Positions 15,949 to 25,037 of a DNA stretch of 43,127 bases are shown piece after piece (the stretch's first letter is position 1; the number at the start of each line of letters is the position of its first letter). Position numbers and translations under genes: made by a program. The stretch covers positions 1 to 43,127 of the forward strand of contig NZ_SISK01000016.1 of NCBI RefSeq assembly GCF_004310345.1, written 5' to 3'. The stretch is from Paracoccus subflavus (GTDB lineage Bacteria; Pseudomonadota; Alphaproteobacteria; Rhodobacterales; Rhodobacteraceae). The notes beneath the pieces are model-generated. The model saw nothing but the letters and a program-made list of their open reading frames with translations. It searched no databases and had not been told where the DNA came from.

Positions 15949-17081
15949 TGGAAGGCATGGCCGGACGGAAATCCTCGCTGGTCTGGGCGGTCAACATCGC
16001 GGCCTTCCTGCTGGTGCTGCTGTGGACCATCCCGACGCTGGGACTGCTGGTGTCGTCGTTCCGGGACCGGGACCAGATCCTGACCTCGGGCTGGTGGCAG
16101 TCGTTCTCGGCACAGGAAGCCACTGGTTTCGTGCGCACCGGCACGGCCGAGGATGCCGTCCAGCAGGACGGACTATATGTCATCGAAGGAACGGTTCTGA
16201 CCGAGGGACAGTCCCTGATCGCCTGGGGCACCGGCCCGCGCGACCCCGCCGCCCACCAGCCCGGTGAGACGGTCGAGATCGAGGACGGCTGGCAACTGAC
16301 CGTGGCCGAGGATGGCCGCTATCGCCTGACCTCGGCCGCCCCGTTCGAGATGCGCCGCGGTGAACGGATCTTCGTGACCACGGGCGCCCCCGCCCGCCTG
16401 ACGACCGAAAATTACAGCCGGGTCCTGACCGCCGAAGGGCTGGGCCGCGCCTTCATGAACACCCTGACCGTCACGATCCCCGCGACCGTGATCCCGATCC
16501 TGATCGCGGCCTTCGCGGCCTATGCGCTGGCCTGGATGGATTTTCCGGGCCGGGCGCTGCTGACGGCCGCTGTGGTGGGCCTGCTGGTCGTGCCCTTGCA
16601 GGTGGCGCTGATCCCGCTGCTGCGGCTGCACAACGAACTGGGGATCGGCAAGGGATACCTGGGCATCTGGCTGGCCCATACGGGCTTCGGCCTGCCGCTG
16701 GCCATCTATCTGCTGCGCAACTACATGGTCGGCCTGCCGCGCGAGGTGATCGAATCCGCCCGCGTTGACGGCGCGACCGAATTCCAGATCTTCCGCAAGA
16801 TCATCCTGCCGCTGTCCTTTCCGGCCCTGGCGTCATTCGCCATCTTCCAATTCCTGTGGGTCTGGAACGACCTTCTTGTCGCCACCGTTTTCCTGGGCAA
16901 TACGCGCGAACAGCTTGTCATGACCGGCGTGCTGCGCGAGCTGATGGGATCGAAGGGCGGCGAATGGGAAATCCTTGCCACCTCGGCCTTCATCTCGATC
17001 GCGGTGCCGCTGGTCGTGTTCTTCGCGATGCAGAAATATCTGGTCCGCGGGCTGCTGGCCGGATCGGTGAAAGGTGGATGA
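15948..17081 (+). CDS. aglG: Alpha-glucoside ABC transporter permease AglG
   Basis: A 377-residue MalG-type permease. After the first membrane helix (residues about 15-35) comes an unusually long non-membrane insert of about 100 residues (roughly 55-155) with beta-strand-like sequence, as in other AglG proteins. Five further helices follow, beginning near F-M-N-T-L-T-V-T-I-P. The EAA loop is R-E-V-I-E-S-A-R-V-D-G-A-T. The start ATG overlaps the aglF stop and follows a GGGAGG site. Four bases separate it from aglA. Confidence 0.92.
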   Translation: MEGMAGRKSSLVWAVNIAAFLLVLLWTIPTLGLLVSSFRDRDQILTSGWWQSFSAQEATGFVRTGTAEDAVQQDGLYVIEGTVLTEGQSLIAWGTGPRDPAAHQPGETVEIEDGWQLTVAEDGRYRLTSAAPFEMRRGERIFVTTGAPARLTTENYSRVLTAEGLGRAFMNTLTVTIPATVIPILIAAFAAYALAWMDFPGRALLTAAVVGLLVVPLQVALIPLLRLHNELGIGKGYLGIWLAHTGFGLPLAIYLLRNYMVGLPREVIESARVDGATEFQIFRKIILPLSFPALASFAIFQFLWVWNDLLVATVFLGNTREQLVMTGVLRELMGSKGGEWEILATSAFISIAVPLVVFFAMQKYLVRGLLAGSVKGG

Positions 17082-17084
17082 ATC

Positions 17085-18620
17085 TTGACGGACGCGAAAA
17101 TCGACTGGTGGAAGGGCGGAGTGATCTATCAGATCTATCCGCGAAGTTTCCAGGACACGACCGGCGACGGTGTGGGCGATCTGCCCGGCATCACGCAGCG
17201 CCTGCCTTATGTGGCCTCGCTGGGGGTGGACGCGGTCTGGATTTCGCCCTTCTTCACCTCGCCGATGAAGGATTTCGGCTATGACGTCAGCGATTATCGG
17301 GGCATCGAGCCGCTGTTCGGCACCATGGAGGATTTCGACTTCCTGATCGAGCGGGCGCATGAGCTGGGCCTGAAGGTGATGATCGACCTGGTGATGTCGC
17401 ACACATCCGACCAGCACCCCTGGTTCGTCGAAAGCCGCGCCAGCCGCGACAATCCCCGCGCCGACTGGTATGTCTGGGCCGAGCCCAAGCCCGACGGCAC
17501 GGCCCCCAACAACTGGCTGTCGATCTTCGGCGGGCCCGCCTGGCAATGGGACGCCCGGCGCGAACAGTATTACCTGCACAACTTCCTGACCTCGCAGCCC
17601 GACCTGAATTTTCACAATCCGGCCGTTCAGGACGAACTGCTGGACATGGCGAAGTTCTGGCTGGACAAGGGCGTGGACGGATTCCGGCTGGATACCGTCA
17701 ATTTCTATTTCCACGACGCCCAGCTTCGCGACAACCCGCCCCTGCCCCGGGAACAGCGCAAGTCCGACACGGCCCCGGCGGTGAACCCCTATAACCACCA
17801 GAGCCACCGCTACGACAAGTCGCAGCCCGAAAACATCGCCTTTCTGGAACGGATGGCCACGCTGCTGCGCGGCTATGGCGCCGCCGTGATCGGCGAGATC
17901 GGCGACAGCGAACGCGCCCTGGAGCTGCTCGAGGAATATACCGGCGTCGCGGGCCGGATGCAGATGTCCTATGTGTTCGATTTCCTGTCGGGCAGGGATC
18001 TGGCCGCAACCCGCATCGCCGAGGTATTCGACGCCTTGCATTCGGTGGCGCCCAATTCCTGGCCCTGCTGGGCGATGTCGAACCATGACGTCGTGCGCCA
18101 TATCAGCCGCTGGAACCTGTCGGACCAGGCCGCCAAGGCCTATGCCACGATCCTTCTGTGCATGAAGGGGTCGGTCTGCCTGTATCAGGGCGAGGAACTG
18201 GGCCTGCCCGAGGCAGACATTGCCTATGAAGATCTGCAAGACCCGTATGGCAAGGAATTCTGGCCCGAATTCAAGGGCCGCGACGGCTGCCGGACGCCGA
18301 TGGTCTGGGACATGGGGGTGAACGGGGGCTTTTCGACCGCCAAGCCCTGGCTGCCCATTCCCCACACCCATCTGCAACGCACCGTCGTCAGCCAGGAATC
18401 CGACGCCCAGTCGATGCTTCATCACTATCGCTGGGCCATCAACCTGCGGCGCAAGCATTCCGCCCTGCGCGGCGGCACCATGTCCGACATGACGGTTGAT
18501 GGATCGATCCTGACCTTCACGCGCGCCGACACCCAGCAGACGCTGGAAATCCGGGCCAACCTGTCCGACGAACCTGTGGGCGGCCTGCGTCCCTGGCAGG
18601 TCCGGATCATCGAGGGATAG
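17085..18620 (+). CDS. aglA: Alpha-glucosidase AglA (glycoside hydrolase family 13)
   Basis: Cytoplasmic enzyme of 511 residues that hydrolyses imported alpha-glucosides to glucose. GH13 motifs are present: region I D-L-V-M-S-H-T (His106), nucleophile Asp203 in G-F-R-L-D-T-V-N, acid/base Glu271 in V-I-G-E-I-G-D, and N-H-D at 333-335. The start is a TTG at 17085, eight bases after AAGGTGG and four after the aglG stop. No ATG near the conserved W-W-K-G-G-V-I-Y-Q-I-Y-P-R-S start exists, so TTG is well supported. No signal peptide is present. It lies between the permease and ATPase genes, as in the Sinorhizobium agl operon. Confidence 0.95.
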   Translation: MTDAKIDWWKGGVIYQIYPRSFQDTTGDGVGDLPGITQRLPYVASLGVDAVWISPFFTSPMKDFGYDVSDYRGIEPLFGTMEDFDFLIERAHELGLKVMIDLVMSHTSDQHPWFVESRASRDNPRADWYVWAEPKPDGTAPNNWLSIFGGPAWQWDARREQYYLHNFLTSQPDLNFHNPAVQDELLDMAKFWLDKGVDGFRLDTVNFYFHDAQLRDNPPLPREQRKSDTAPAVNPYNHQSHRYDKSQPENIAFLERMATLLRGYGAAVIGEIGDSERALELLEEYTGVAGRMQMSYVFDFLSGRDLAATRIAEVFDALHSVAPNSWPCWAMSNHDVVRHISRWNLSDQAAKAYATILLCMKGSVCLYQGEELGLPEADIAYEDLQDPYGKEFWPEFKGRDGCRTPMVWDMGVNGGFSTAKPWLPIPHTHLQRTVVSQESDAQSMLHHYRWAINLRRKHSALRGGTMSDMTVDGSILTFTRADTQQTLEIRANLSDEPVGGLRPWQVRIIEG

Positions 18621-18639
18621 CGGCAAAGGGGGAACGCCG

Positions 18640-19863
18640 ATGGCCGATCTGACACTGACCGATGTCGCCAAATCCTATGGTGACGTGCATGTTCTGCGAA
18701 ACATCGACCTGAAGATCCGGTCGGGCGAATTCATCGTCTTTGTCGGTCCCTCGGGCTGCGGCAAGTCCACCCTTTTGCGGATGATCGCAGGGCTGGAGCG
18801 GATCACCGGCGGCACGCTGGAAATCGACGGGCAGCGGATGAACGACATCCCGCCCAGCCAGCGGGGCATCGCCATGGTGTTCCAGTCCTATGCGCTGTAT
18901 CCCCACATGACGGTGCGCGACAACATGGCCTTTGCCCTCAAGATCGCGGGCAAGTCCAGGGCCGAGGTGCAGGAGGCCACCGACCGGGCGGGCCGGATGC
19001 TGCAACTGACCCCGTATCTGGACCGGCTGCCCAAGGCGCTGTCGGGCGGACAACGCCAGCGGGTCGCCATCGGGCGGGCCATCGTGCGCGACCCCAAGGT
19101 CTATCTGTTCGACGAGCCGCTGTCGAACCTCGACGCCGCCCTGCGCGTCGCCACCCGGATCGAGATCGCGCAGCTCAAGGCCTCGATGCCCGACCGCACG
19201 ATGATCTATGTGACCCACGACCAGACCGAGGCGATGACGCTGGCCGACCGCATCGTGGTGCTGGCGGGCGGCGGCATCGCCCAGGTCGGCGCCCCGCTGG
19301 AGCTGTACGAACGCCCGGTCAACGAATTCGTCGCGGGGTTCATCGGCAGCCCGGCGATGAACCTGCTGCCCGGCCGCGTCAAGACCGTGGGGCCGGTGAC
19401 GACCGTGGCGCTGGACGGCGGGCTGGAGGCGCAGGTGGCGATCCCGACCCGCGCGGGCGATCAGGACATGCCCGTGAACCTGGGTGTGCGGCCCGAGGAC
19501 ATGCGCGAAACCGAGGGCACCCCCGTCTTCGAGGGGACCGTGGACCTGACCGAGGCCCTGGGCGAGGTGACGCTGCTGTATTTCGGGACCCAGGCCGAAA
19601 TGGTCCCGGTCATTGCAAAGCTTCCCGGCATCCATCCCGGCCTCAAGGGTCGGCGCGTACGGCTGACGGCCGATCCGCACGCCCTGCATCTGTTCCACAA
19701 GGGGCAGTCGCTTTTGTATCGCGACGGCGCGGACAGCCTGCCGCCCTATCAGCCGCGTCTGGCTGCGCCATCGGGCAGCCTGGGCGGCGCGCCCGCCGGT
19801 CCGCGCGATGGGGGCGACCGGATCGCGCAGGGGGTGATCAAGCCCGAAGGACCGGCCCGCTGA
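18640..19863 (+). CDS. aglK: Alpha-glucoside ABC transporter ATPase AglK (MalK/UgpC family)
   Basis: A 407-residue ATPase that powers AglFG. Walker A is G-P-S-G-C-G-K-S-T (about residues 37-45), the signature is L-S-G-G-Q-R-Q-R-V-A-I-G-R-A, and Walker B is V-Y-L-F-D-E-P-L-S-N-L-D. The switch His follows in V-T-H-D-Q-T-E-A. The C-terminal part after about residue 240 is the MalK-type regulatory OB-fold domain (N-L-G-V-R-P-E-D), extended by a Pro/Gly-rich tail. It is the last gene of the operon. Confidence 0.95.
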   Translation: MADLTLTDVAKSYGDVHVLRNIDLKIRSGEFIVFVGPSGCGKSTLLRMIAGLERITGGTLEIDGQRMNDIPPSQRGIAMVFQSYALYPHMTVRDNMAFALKIAGKSRAEVQEATDRAGRMLQLTPYLDRLPKALSGGQRQRVAIGRAIVRDPKVYLFDEPLSNLDAALRVATRIEIAQLKASMPDRTMIYVTHDQTEAMTLADRIVVLAGGGIAQVGAPLELYERPVNEFVAGFIGSPAMNLLPGRVKTVGPVTTVALDGGLEAQVAIPTRAGDQDMPVNLGVRPEDMRETEGTPVFEGTVDLTEALGEVTLLYFGTQAEMVPVIAKLPGIHPGLKGRRVRLTADPHALHLFHKGQSLLYRDGADSLPPYQPRLAAPSGSLGGAPAGPRDGGDRIAQGVIKPEGPAR

Positions 19864-19941
19864 GCCCAGGTCCCCGGTCAGCGACCAAAGTCGTGAATTG
19901 CGCGATGGCGAATCTGCGCTAGTCTTCCGGCAGGAGGACTC

Positions 19942-20895
19942 ATGGCACAGCGTAGCCACGCCGATCTCGTGGCCGAACAGTCGCAGTCGCGATCCGCGAC
20001 CTCGGCTCTGGCCGCATCATGGCGGCGGTCCATGCTGAAGCATGGACTCGATCCCGCCGACGGGCGCCGTCCCGACCGCCTGACCGGCGACGAACTGGCC
20101 TGCCGCAGGCAGGCGATGGAGCGGTTCCTGCGCGTGGCCGCCCCCCAACTGGACCAGTTGTTCGGCCTGGTCGGCCTGTCGGGCTGCAATGTGCTGCTGA
20201 CGGATGCCGAGGGCGTGGTGCTGGATCAGCGGGTGAATGAGGCCGATGCCGAACAGTTCCGCCACTGGGGCCTGTGGCAGGGCACCATCTGGTCCGAGGC
20301 GGCCCAGGGCACCAATGGCATCGGCACCTGTCTGGCCGAGGGCCGGCAGGTCACGATCCATCGCGAGGAACATTTCCGCACCCGCAACACCGCGATGTCC
20401 TGCATGGACGCGCCGATCTGGGGGCCGGACGGGCGGCTGCTGGCGGCCCTGGATGTCAGTTCCGCCCGCGCCGACCAGACCGAACGCTATAACCGGCTGA
20501 TCAGCGCGCAGGTCGCGCAGACTGCCCGCGCGATCGAGGCGGTGTTCTTTCGCGCCAGCTTTCCCGGCGCGCGGATCGTTGCGGCCGACGATTCGACCGA
20601 GGCGGCCGTCCTGCTGGCGGTGGACAAGGACGACCTGGCCATCGGCGCCACCCGCGCCGCGCGCCGCGCCCTGGGGCTGGAACGCGAAGGCGCGATCCGC
20701 CCCCGTCCCGCCGCCGACCTGCTGGGTCGCGACGACGAGATGACGGGTTTCGACAAGGCAGAGCGGGCCGCCGTGGCGCGGGCCCTGGCGCGGGCAGAGG
20801 GCAATGTCTCGGCCGCCGCGCGCGCCCTGGGGATCGGACGGGCGACGCTGTATCGCCGCATGGCCCGGCTGGGCCTGGGCGAAAAATCCGGCTGA
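19942..20895 (+). CDS. GAF-Fis transcriptional regulator lacking an AAA+ domain (AcoR-like)
   Basis: A 317-residue regulator built like AcoR, but without the central sigma-54-activating ATPase. The N-terminus has the AcoR-type S-W-R-R-S segment (residues about 27-31). A GAF-like sensor follows (about 65-200), with L-L-T-D-A-E-G-V-V-L and G-T-N-G-I-G-T. The C-terminal Fis helix-turn-helix is E-G-N-V-S-A-A-A-R-A-L-G-I-G-R-A-T-L-Y-R-R. No Walker A or GAFTGA motif is present, so it cannot drive sigma-54 open-complex formation and should act as an ordinary activator or repressor. It is directly upstream of an aldehyde dehydrogenase gene with a palindromic operator candidate between them. The likely signal is an aldehyde or related metabolite. 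Confidence 0.88.
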   Translation: MAQRSHADLVAEQSQSRSATSALAASWRRSMLKHGLDPADGRRPDRLTGDELACRRQAMERFLRVAAPQLDQLFGLVGLSGCNVLLTDAEGVVLDQRVNEADAEQFRHWGLWQGTIWSEAAQGTNGIGTCLAEGRQVTIHREEHFRTRNTAMSCMDAPIWGPDGRLLAALDVSSARADQTERYNRLISAQVAQTARAIEAVFFRASFPGARIVAADDSTEAAVLLAVDKDDLAIGATRAARRALGLEREGAIRPRPAADLLGRDDEMTGFDKAERAAVARALARAEGNVSAAARALGIGRATLYRRMARLGLGEKSG

Positions 20896-20915
20896 CTGTC
20901 TCATCCATGAGACAG
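20896..20915. promoter_or_regulatory. Perfect palindromic operator candidate
   Basis: CTGTCTCAT - CC - ATGAGACAG is a perfect 9+2+9 inverted repeat starting on the base after the regulator stop codon and 106 bp before the aldehyde dehydrogenase start. It is a dimer-sized site without a following T-run, so it is more likely a protein-binding site than a terminator. Fis-type regulators bind such TGTC/GACA dyads. The adjacent GAF-Fis protein is the obvious candidate. Confidence 0.7.
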
Positions 20916-21021
20916 AAGCGGTCCTGCGGGATCGCGGTCCCGTTGCGCCGAATCGTTGCTGTGCCCATCTGTCATCAGGCCCCGAGGAGGGAGACTTCGG
21001 GGCGCACCTGAGGAGGAAACG

Positions 21022-22548
21022 ATGCCGAACGACCAGACGCACGAATTCAAGGGCGTGGGCGTGATGCCCTTTGCCCGGCGTTACGACAACTTCATCGGCG
21101 GGCAGTGGACCGCGCCGAAATCGGGCCGCTATTTCACCAACACCACCCCCATCACCGGGGCCGAGATCGGCGAAATCGCCCGGTCGAACGCCGACGACAT
21201 CGAGGCTGCGCTGGACGCCGCCCATGCCGCCAAGGACAAATGGGGCCAGACCGCCGCTGCGGAACGGTCGCTGATCCTGCTGCGCATCGCCGACCGGATG
21301 GAGCAGAACCTGGAATTGCTGGCCACCGCCGAAACCTGGGACAACGGCAAGCCGATCCGCGAAACGATGGCCGCCGACCTGCCGCTGGCGATCGACCATT
21401 TCCGTTATTTCGCGGGCGTGCTGCGCGCGCAGGAAGGCGGCATCAGCGAAATCGACAACGACACCGTCGCCTATCACTTTCACGAGCCGCTGGGCGTCGT
21501 GGGCCAGATCATCCCCTGGAACTTTCCGCTGCTGATGGCCTGCTGGAAGCTGGCCCCGGCGCTGGCGGCCGGCAACTGCGTGGTGCTGAAGCCCGCCGAA
21601 CAGACCCCCGCCAGCATCATGGTCTGGCTGGATCTGGTGGGCGACCTGCTGCCGCCGGGCGTGCTGAACGTCGTCAACGGCTTCGGACTCGAGGCCGGCA
21701 AGCCGCTCGCGTCGAACCCGCGTATCGCCAAGATCGCCTTTACCGGGGAAACCACCACCGGCCGGCTGATCATGCAGTATGCGTCGGAAAACCTGATTCC
21801 GGTGACGCTGGAACTGGGCGGCAAGTCGCCTAACATCTTCTTCGAGGATGTCGCCCGCGAGGATGACGATTTCTTCGACAAGGCGATCGAGGGCTTTGTC
21901 ATGTTCGCGCTGAACCAGGGCGAGGTCTGCACCTGCCCGTCGCGCGCGCTGATCCACGAAGGGATCTATGACCGCTTCATGGAACGCGCCCTCAAGCGGG
22001 TCGAGGCGATCAAGCAGGGCGATCCGCGCGACAGCGCCACGATGATCGGCGCGCAGGCATCGTCGGAACAAAAGGAAAAGATCCTGTCCTATTTCGACAT
22101 CGGCCGCAAGGAAGGGGCCGAGGTTCTGATCGGTGGAGAGGCGGCCGATCATGGCGGCGAACTCTCCAGCGGCTATTACATCAAGCCGACGATCTTCAAG
22201 GGCCACAACAAGATGCGGGTCTTCCAGGAGGAGATCTTCGGCCCGGTCGTGTCCGTGACCACCTTCAAGGACCAGGACGAGGCGCTGTCGATCGCCAACG
22301 ACACGCTGTATGGTCTGGGCGCGGGCGTCTGGTCGCGCGACGCCAACACCTGCTACCGCTTTGGCCGCGCGATCAAGGCGGGCCGGGTCTGGACCAACTG
22401 CTATCACGCCTATCCCGCCCACGCGGCCTTTGGCGGCTACAAGCAGTCGGGCATCGGGCGCGAGAACCACAAGATGATGCTGGACCATTACCAGCAGACC
22501 AAGAACATGCTGGTCAGCTACAGCCCCAAGAAGCTGGGCTTTTTCTGA
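21022..22548 (+). CDS. NAD-dependent aldehyde dehydrogenase (ExaC/AcoD type)
   Basis: A 508-residue aldehyde dehydrogenase that oxidises short aliphatic aldehydes, probably acetaldehyde, to acids. The cofactor and active-site marks are I-I-P-W-N-F-P-L (about 163-170), F-T-G-E-T-T-T-G-R, general base Glu264 in L-E-L-G-G-K-S-P-N and nucleophile Cys303 in [11 protein letters not shown]. The Cys-Thr-Cys pattern is typical of the ExaC/AcoD subgroup that works with PQQ-alcohol dehydrogenases. The start ATG follows a strong GAGGAGGAAACG site; a longer upstream frame lacks support. It should be controlled by the upstream GAF-Fis protein through the palindrome at 20896. Confidence 0.93.
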   Translation: MPNDQTHEFKGVGVMPFARRYDNFIGGQWTAPKSGRYFTNTTPITGAEIGEIARSNADDIEAALDAAHAAKDKWGQTAAAERSLILLRIADRMEQNLELLATAETWDNGKPIRETMAADLPLAIDHFRYFAGVLRAQEGGISEIDNDTVAYHFHEPLGVVGQIIPWNFPLLMACWKLAPALAAGNCVVLKPAEQTPASIMVWLDLVGDLLPPGVLNVVNGFGLEAGKPLASNPRIAKIAFTGETTTGRLIMQYASENLIPVTLELGGKSPNIFFEDVAREDDDFFDKAIEGFVMFALNQGEVCTCPSRALIHEGIYDRFMERALKRVEAIKQGDPRDSATMIGAQASSEQKEKILSYFDIGRKEGAEVLIGGEAADHGGELSSGYYIKPTIFKGHNKMRVFQEEIFGPVVSVTTFKDQDEALSIANDTLYGLGAGVWSRDANTCYRFGRAIKAGRVWTNCYHAYPAHAAFGGYKQSGIGRENHKMMLDHYQQTKNMLVSYSPKKLGFF

Positions 22549-22589
22549 CGCGGGCGGGCCGGGGCGAACCTGGCCCGTCGCCGCACGTT

Positions 22590-22635
22590 CCCTGCCGTTG
22601 TGCAACCCTTCCCGTCGGCGCAACCAACGGCAGGG
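22590..22635. repeat. Long inverted repeat downstream of the aldehyde dehydrogenase gene
   Basis: CCCTGCCGTTG (22590-22600) and CAACGGCAGGG (22625-22635) form a perfect 11-bp stem around 24 bases that can pair further (GTTGTGC with GCGCAAC). It could terminate or protect the dehydrogenase mRNA, although no T-run follows. The next large palindrome begins only five bases later. Confidence 0.65.
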
Positions 22636-22639
22636 GACG

Positions 22640-22675
22640 GCGTTGAACCGGAAGCGATCGCTTCCGGTTCAACGC
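22640..22675. repeat. 36-bp perfect palindrome abutting the topoisomerase start codon
   Basis: The 18-base arm GCGTTGAACCGGAAGCGA (22640-22657) is followed directly by its exact reverse complement (22658-22675), centred on GCGATCGC, with no mismatch. The ATG of topoisomerase IB starts at the next base. As RNA it would form a very stable hairpin covering the ribosome-binding region; as DNA it is a symmetric protein site. It has no T-run. An in-frame TTG at 22643-22645 inside it could give a longer topoisomerase. Confidence 0.8.
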
Positions 22676-23734
22676 ATGCCCAAGGACACCGCCATCCCCG
22701 ACCCCCGCGATGCCGCGAAAGAGGCGGGGTTGGTCTATGTCAACGACGACATGCCGGGGATCACCCGGCAGCGGTCGGGAAAGGGGTTTTGCTATCGTGA
22801 CCCCGACGGGCACATCATCACCGACCGTGCCGAACGCCGGCGGCTCGCAGCCCTGGGGGTTCCGCCCGTCTATACCGATGTCTGGATCTGTCCCGATCCG
22901 CGCGGCCATATCCAGGCGACGGGGCGCGATGCCAAGGGCCGCAAGCAATACCGCTATCACCCCGATTTCCGCGCCATCCGCGACAGCGCCAAATACGACC
23001 ACATGCTGGACTTTGCCCATGCCCTGCCGCAGATCCGCGACCGTGTGGACCAGGACATGTCGCGCCGGGGACTGCCCGCCGAAAAGGTGCTGGCGACCGT
23101 GGTCCATCTGATGGAAAACACCATGATCCGCGTGGGCAATGCCGATTACGCCCGGCAGAACAAGTCGCACGGGCTGACTACCCTGCACGACCGGCATGTG
23201 ACCTTTGACGGCAGCCAGGTGCGGTTCCGCTTCAAGGGCAAGTCCGGCAAGGAGTGGAACCTGGGCCTGAAGGACCGAAGGGTGGCCCGGATCGTGCGGG
23301 CCGCGCAAGAGATTCCCGGCCAGCACCTGTTCCAGTATCTGGATGACGACGGACAGCGGCAGAAGGTCACCTCGACCGAGGTGAACGGCTATCTGCGCAA
23401 GATTTCCGGCCGGGACGTCACCGCCAAGGATTTCCGCACCTGGACCGGCACGGTGCTGGCGGCCCTGGCCCTTGCGGAATACGAGACAGGCGACAGCGAA
23501 GCCGCCGCCAAGCGCAACATCCGCGAGGCCATCGAACGGGTCGCGGCCCGGCTTGGCAACACCCCGACGATCTGCCGCAAATGCTATGTCCATCCCGAAG
23601 TCATCGACGCCTATCTGGCCGATGAGTTAAAGCTGGAACTGCGCGACGAGATCGAGGAGGATCTGCAACAACCCGGCCTTCGCCCCGAAGAGCGGCAGGT
23701 GCTGGAGTTCCTGAAGAAAAGGCTGAAGACATGA
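22676..23734 (+). CDS. DNA topoisomerase IB (poxvirus/eukaryote-like)
   Basis: A 352-residue bacterial type IB topoisomerase that relaxes supercoils through a 3'-phosphotyrosyl intermediate. The N-terminal DNA-binding domain has G-F-C-Y-R-D-P-D-G and the [20 protein letters not shown] segment. The catalytic domain shows R-V-G-N-x-x-Y-A, F-K-G-K-S-G-K, K-D-F-R-T-W and nucleophile Tyr304 in C-R-K-C-Y-V-H-P. The ATG at 22676 lies directly after a perfect palindrome, so no ordinary ribosome site is visible and the true start could be different. It overlaps the DUF779 gene by ATGA. Such genes are accessory and often found singly. Confidence 0.92.
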   Translation: MPKDTAIPDPRDAAKEAGLVYVNDDMPGITRQRSGKGFCYRDPDGHIITDRAERRRLAALGVPPVYTDVWICPDPRGHIQATGRDAKGRKQYRYHPDFRAIRDSAKYDHMLDFAHALPQIRDRVDQDMSRRGLPAEKVLATVVHLMENTMIRVGNADYARQNKSHGLTTLHDRHVTFDGSQVRFRFKGKSGKEWNLGLKDRRVARIVRAAQEIPGQHLFQYLDDDGQRQKVTSTEVNGYLRKISGRDVTAKDFRTWTGTVLAALALAEYETGDSEAAAKRNIREAIERVAARLGNTPTICRKCYVHPEVIDAYLADELKLELRDEIEEDLQQPGLRPEERQVLEFLKKRLKT

Positions 23735-24060
23735 GCACGGTCACCGCCACCCCCGCCGCCCTGGACCTGATCGCCGAGATCGTGGCCGATCACGGCCCGG
23801 TCCTGTTCCACCAGTCGGGCGGCTGTTGCGACGGGTCGTCGCCGATGTGCTATCCGCAGGGCGATTTCCGCGTGGGCGAGCGCGACGTGAAGCTGGGCGA
23901 AATCGGCGGGGCGCCGTTCTACATCAGTGCCAGTCAGGCCGAGGCCTGGGCCCATACCGACCTGATCATCGACGTGGTGCCGGGACGCGGCGGCATGTTC
24001 AGCCTGGACAACGGTCGGGAAAAACGGTTCCTCACCCGGTCGGAAATCTGTTCGGTCTGA
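23731..24060 (+). CDS. DUF779 protein
   Basis: A 109-residue cytoplasmic protein of the DUF779 family, which occurs very often beside aldehyde dehydrogenase genes but has no established reaction. The core is [15 protein letters not shown], with three cysteines, and it is followed by [12 protein letters not shown], so metal or aldehyde-adduct binding is conceivable. The start overlaps the topoisomerase stop. Finding it here, one gene away from the dehydrogenase, suggests that the topoisomerase gene sits inside an aldehyde module. Confidence 0.88.
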   Translation: MSTVTATPAALDLIAEIVADHGPVLFHQSGGCCDGSSPMCYPQGDFRVGERDVKLGEIGGAPFYISASQAEAWAHTDLIIDVVPGRGGMFSLDNGREKRFLTRSEICSV

Positions 24061-24113
24061 TTGGCAGGACGCGGGCCGTCGCCTATAACGCCCCCAGCAA
24101 AGGGGATCGGACC

Positions 24114-25025
24114 ATGGCATACAGCGTTTTCATCGATGGCGAGGCGGGCACCACGGGGCTGCAGATCCGCGAGCGGCTGGAAACGCGCGACGACATCCGC
24201 CTGATCGGGATCGACCCCGACCGCCGCAAGGATGCCGATGCCCGGCGTGCGGCCTTTGAACAGGCGGATGTCGCGATCCTGTGCCTGCCCGACGATGCCG
24301 CGCGCGAGGCCGTGGCCTTGGCGCGGGATCTGGACACGCGGATCATCGACGCATCCACCGCGCACCGGGTGGACCCGGATTGGGTGTTCGGGTTCCCCGA
24401 ACTGAACGCGGGCGCGCGCGACCGGATCGCGGGCGCCCGGCGGGTCAGCAATCCCGGCTGCTATCCCACCGGCGCCATTGCGATTCTGGCGCCGTTGGTC
24501 GCGGCGGGCCTGATCGCGCCGGACGAGGCGCTGTCGATCAACGCCGTCAGCGGTTATACCGGCGGCGGCAAGGCGTTGATTGCGGAATACGACCGCGGCG
24601 AGGCTCCGGCCCATTTCGTCTATGGCCTCAACCAGCGGCACAAGCATATCCCCGAAATCATGACCCACGCGGGCCTGACCCGGCAGCCGATCTTTGCGCC
24701 GGCGGTCGGCAACTTTGCGCAGGGCATGGTCGTGCAGGTGCCGCTGTTCCTGAACGACCGCAGGACGCTGGACAGCCTGACCGCCGTGCTGTCAGACCAT
24801 TATGCCGGGCAGCGCTTCATCGAGGTCGGGGACGATCCCGGGGCGCGGATCGTGCCGACCGACCTGAACGACACCAACCGGCTGCGCATCACCGTGCAGG
24901 GGGACGCGCAGAGCGGCTGCGCCACGGTGGTCGCGGTTCTGGACAACCTGGGCAAGGGCGCCTCTGGCGCAGCGGTCCAGAACCTGAACATCATGCTGGG
25001 GGCCGACGAAGGCGCCGGGCTCTAG
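24114..25025 (+). CDS. argC: N-acetyl-gamma-glutamyl-phosphate reductase (type 2)
   Basis: Third enzyme of arginine biosynthesis; it reduces N-acetylglutamyl phosphate to the semialdehyde with NADPH. The 303-residue length is that of the short type 2 ArgC found in proteobacteria. Visible are the dinucleotide loop [11 protein letters not shown], catalytic Cys116 in S-N-P-G-C-Y-P-T-G, and the S-G-Y-T-G-G-G-K segment. The chosen ATG at 24114 begins the conserved N-terminus; a longer upstream frame overlaps DUF779 and is not supported. It is convergent with trxC, with only 12 bases between the stops. Confidence 0.95.
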   Translation: MAYSVFIDGEAGTTGLQIRERLETRDDIRLIGIDPDRRKDADARRAAFEQADVAILCLPDDAAREAVALARDLDTRIIDASTAHRVDPDWVFGFPELNAGARDRIAGARRVSNPGCYPTGAIAILAPLVAAGLIAPDEALSINAVSGYTGGGKALIAEYDRGEAPAHFVYGLNQRHKHIPEIMTHAGLTRQPIFAPAVGNFAQGMVVQVPLFLNDRRTLDSLTAVLSDHYAGQRFIEVGDDPGARIVPTDLNDTNRLRITVQGDAQSGCATVVAVLDNLGKGASGAAVQNLNIMLGADEGAGL

Positions 25026-25037
25026 CATGGCCCGGAC

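Noticed and set aside
20896..20915. Terminator of the GAF-Fis regulator gene
   Set aside because: The dyad is AT/GC mixed with a two-base centre and no T-run. An operator is the better reading.
20017..22623. Very long open frame antisense to the regulator and aldehyde dehydrogenase
   Set aside because: It is the GC-driven mirror of two well-identified genes. Its product is His/Gln/Arg/Gly-rich with no family features.
22640..22675. Rho-independent terminator of the aldehyde dehydrogenase gene
   Set aside because: The palindrome has no T-run and runs directly into a start codon.
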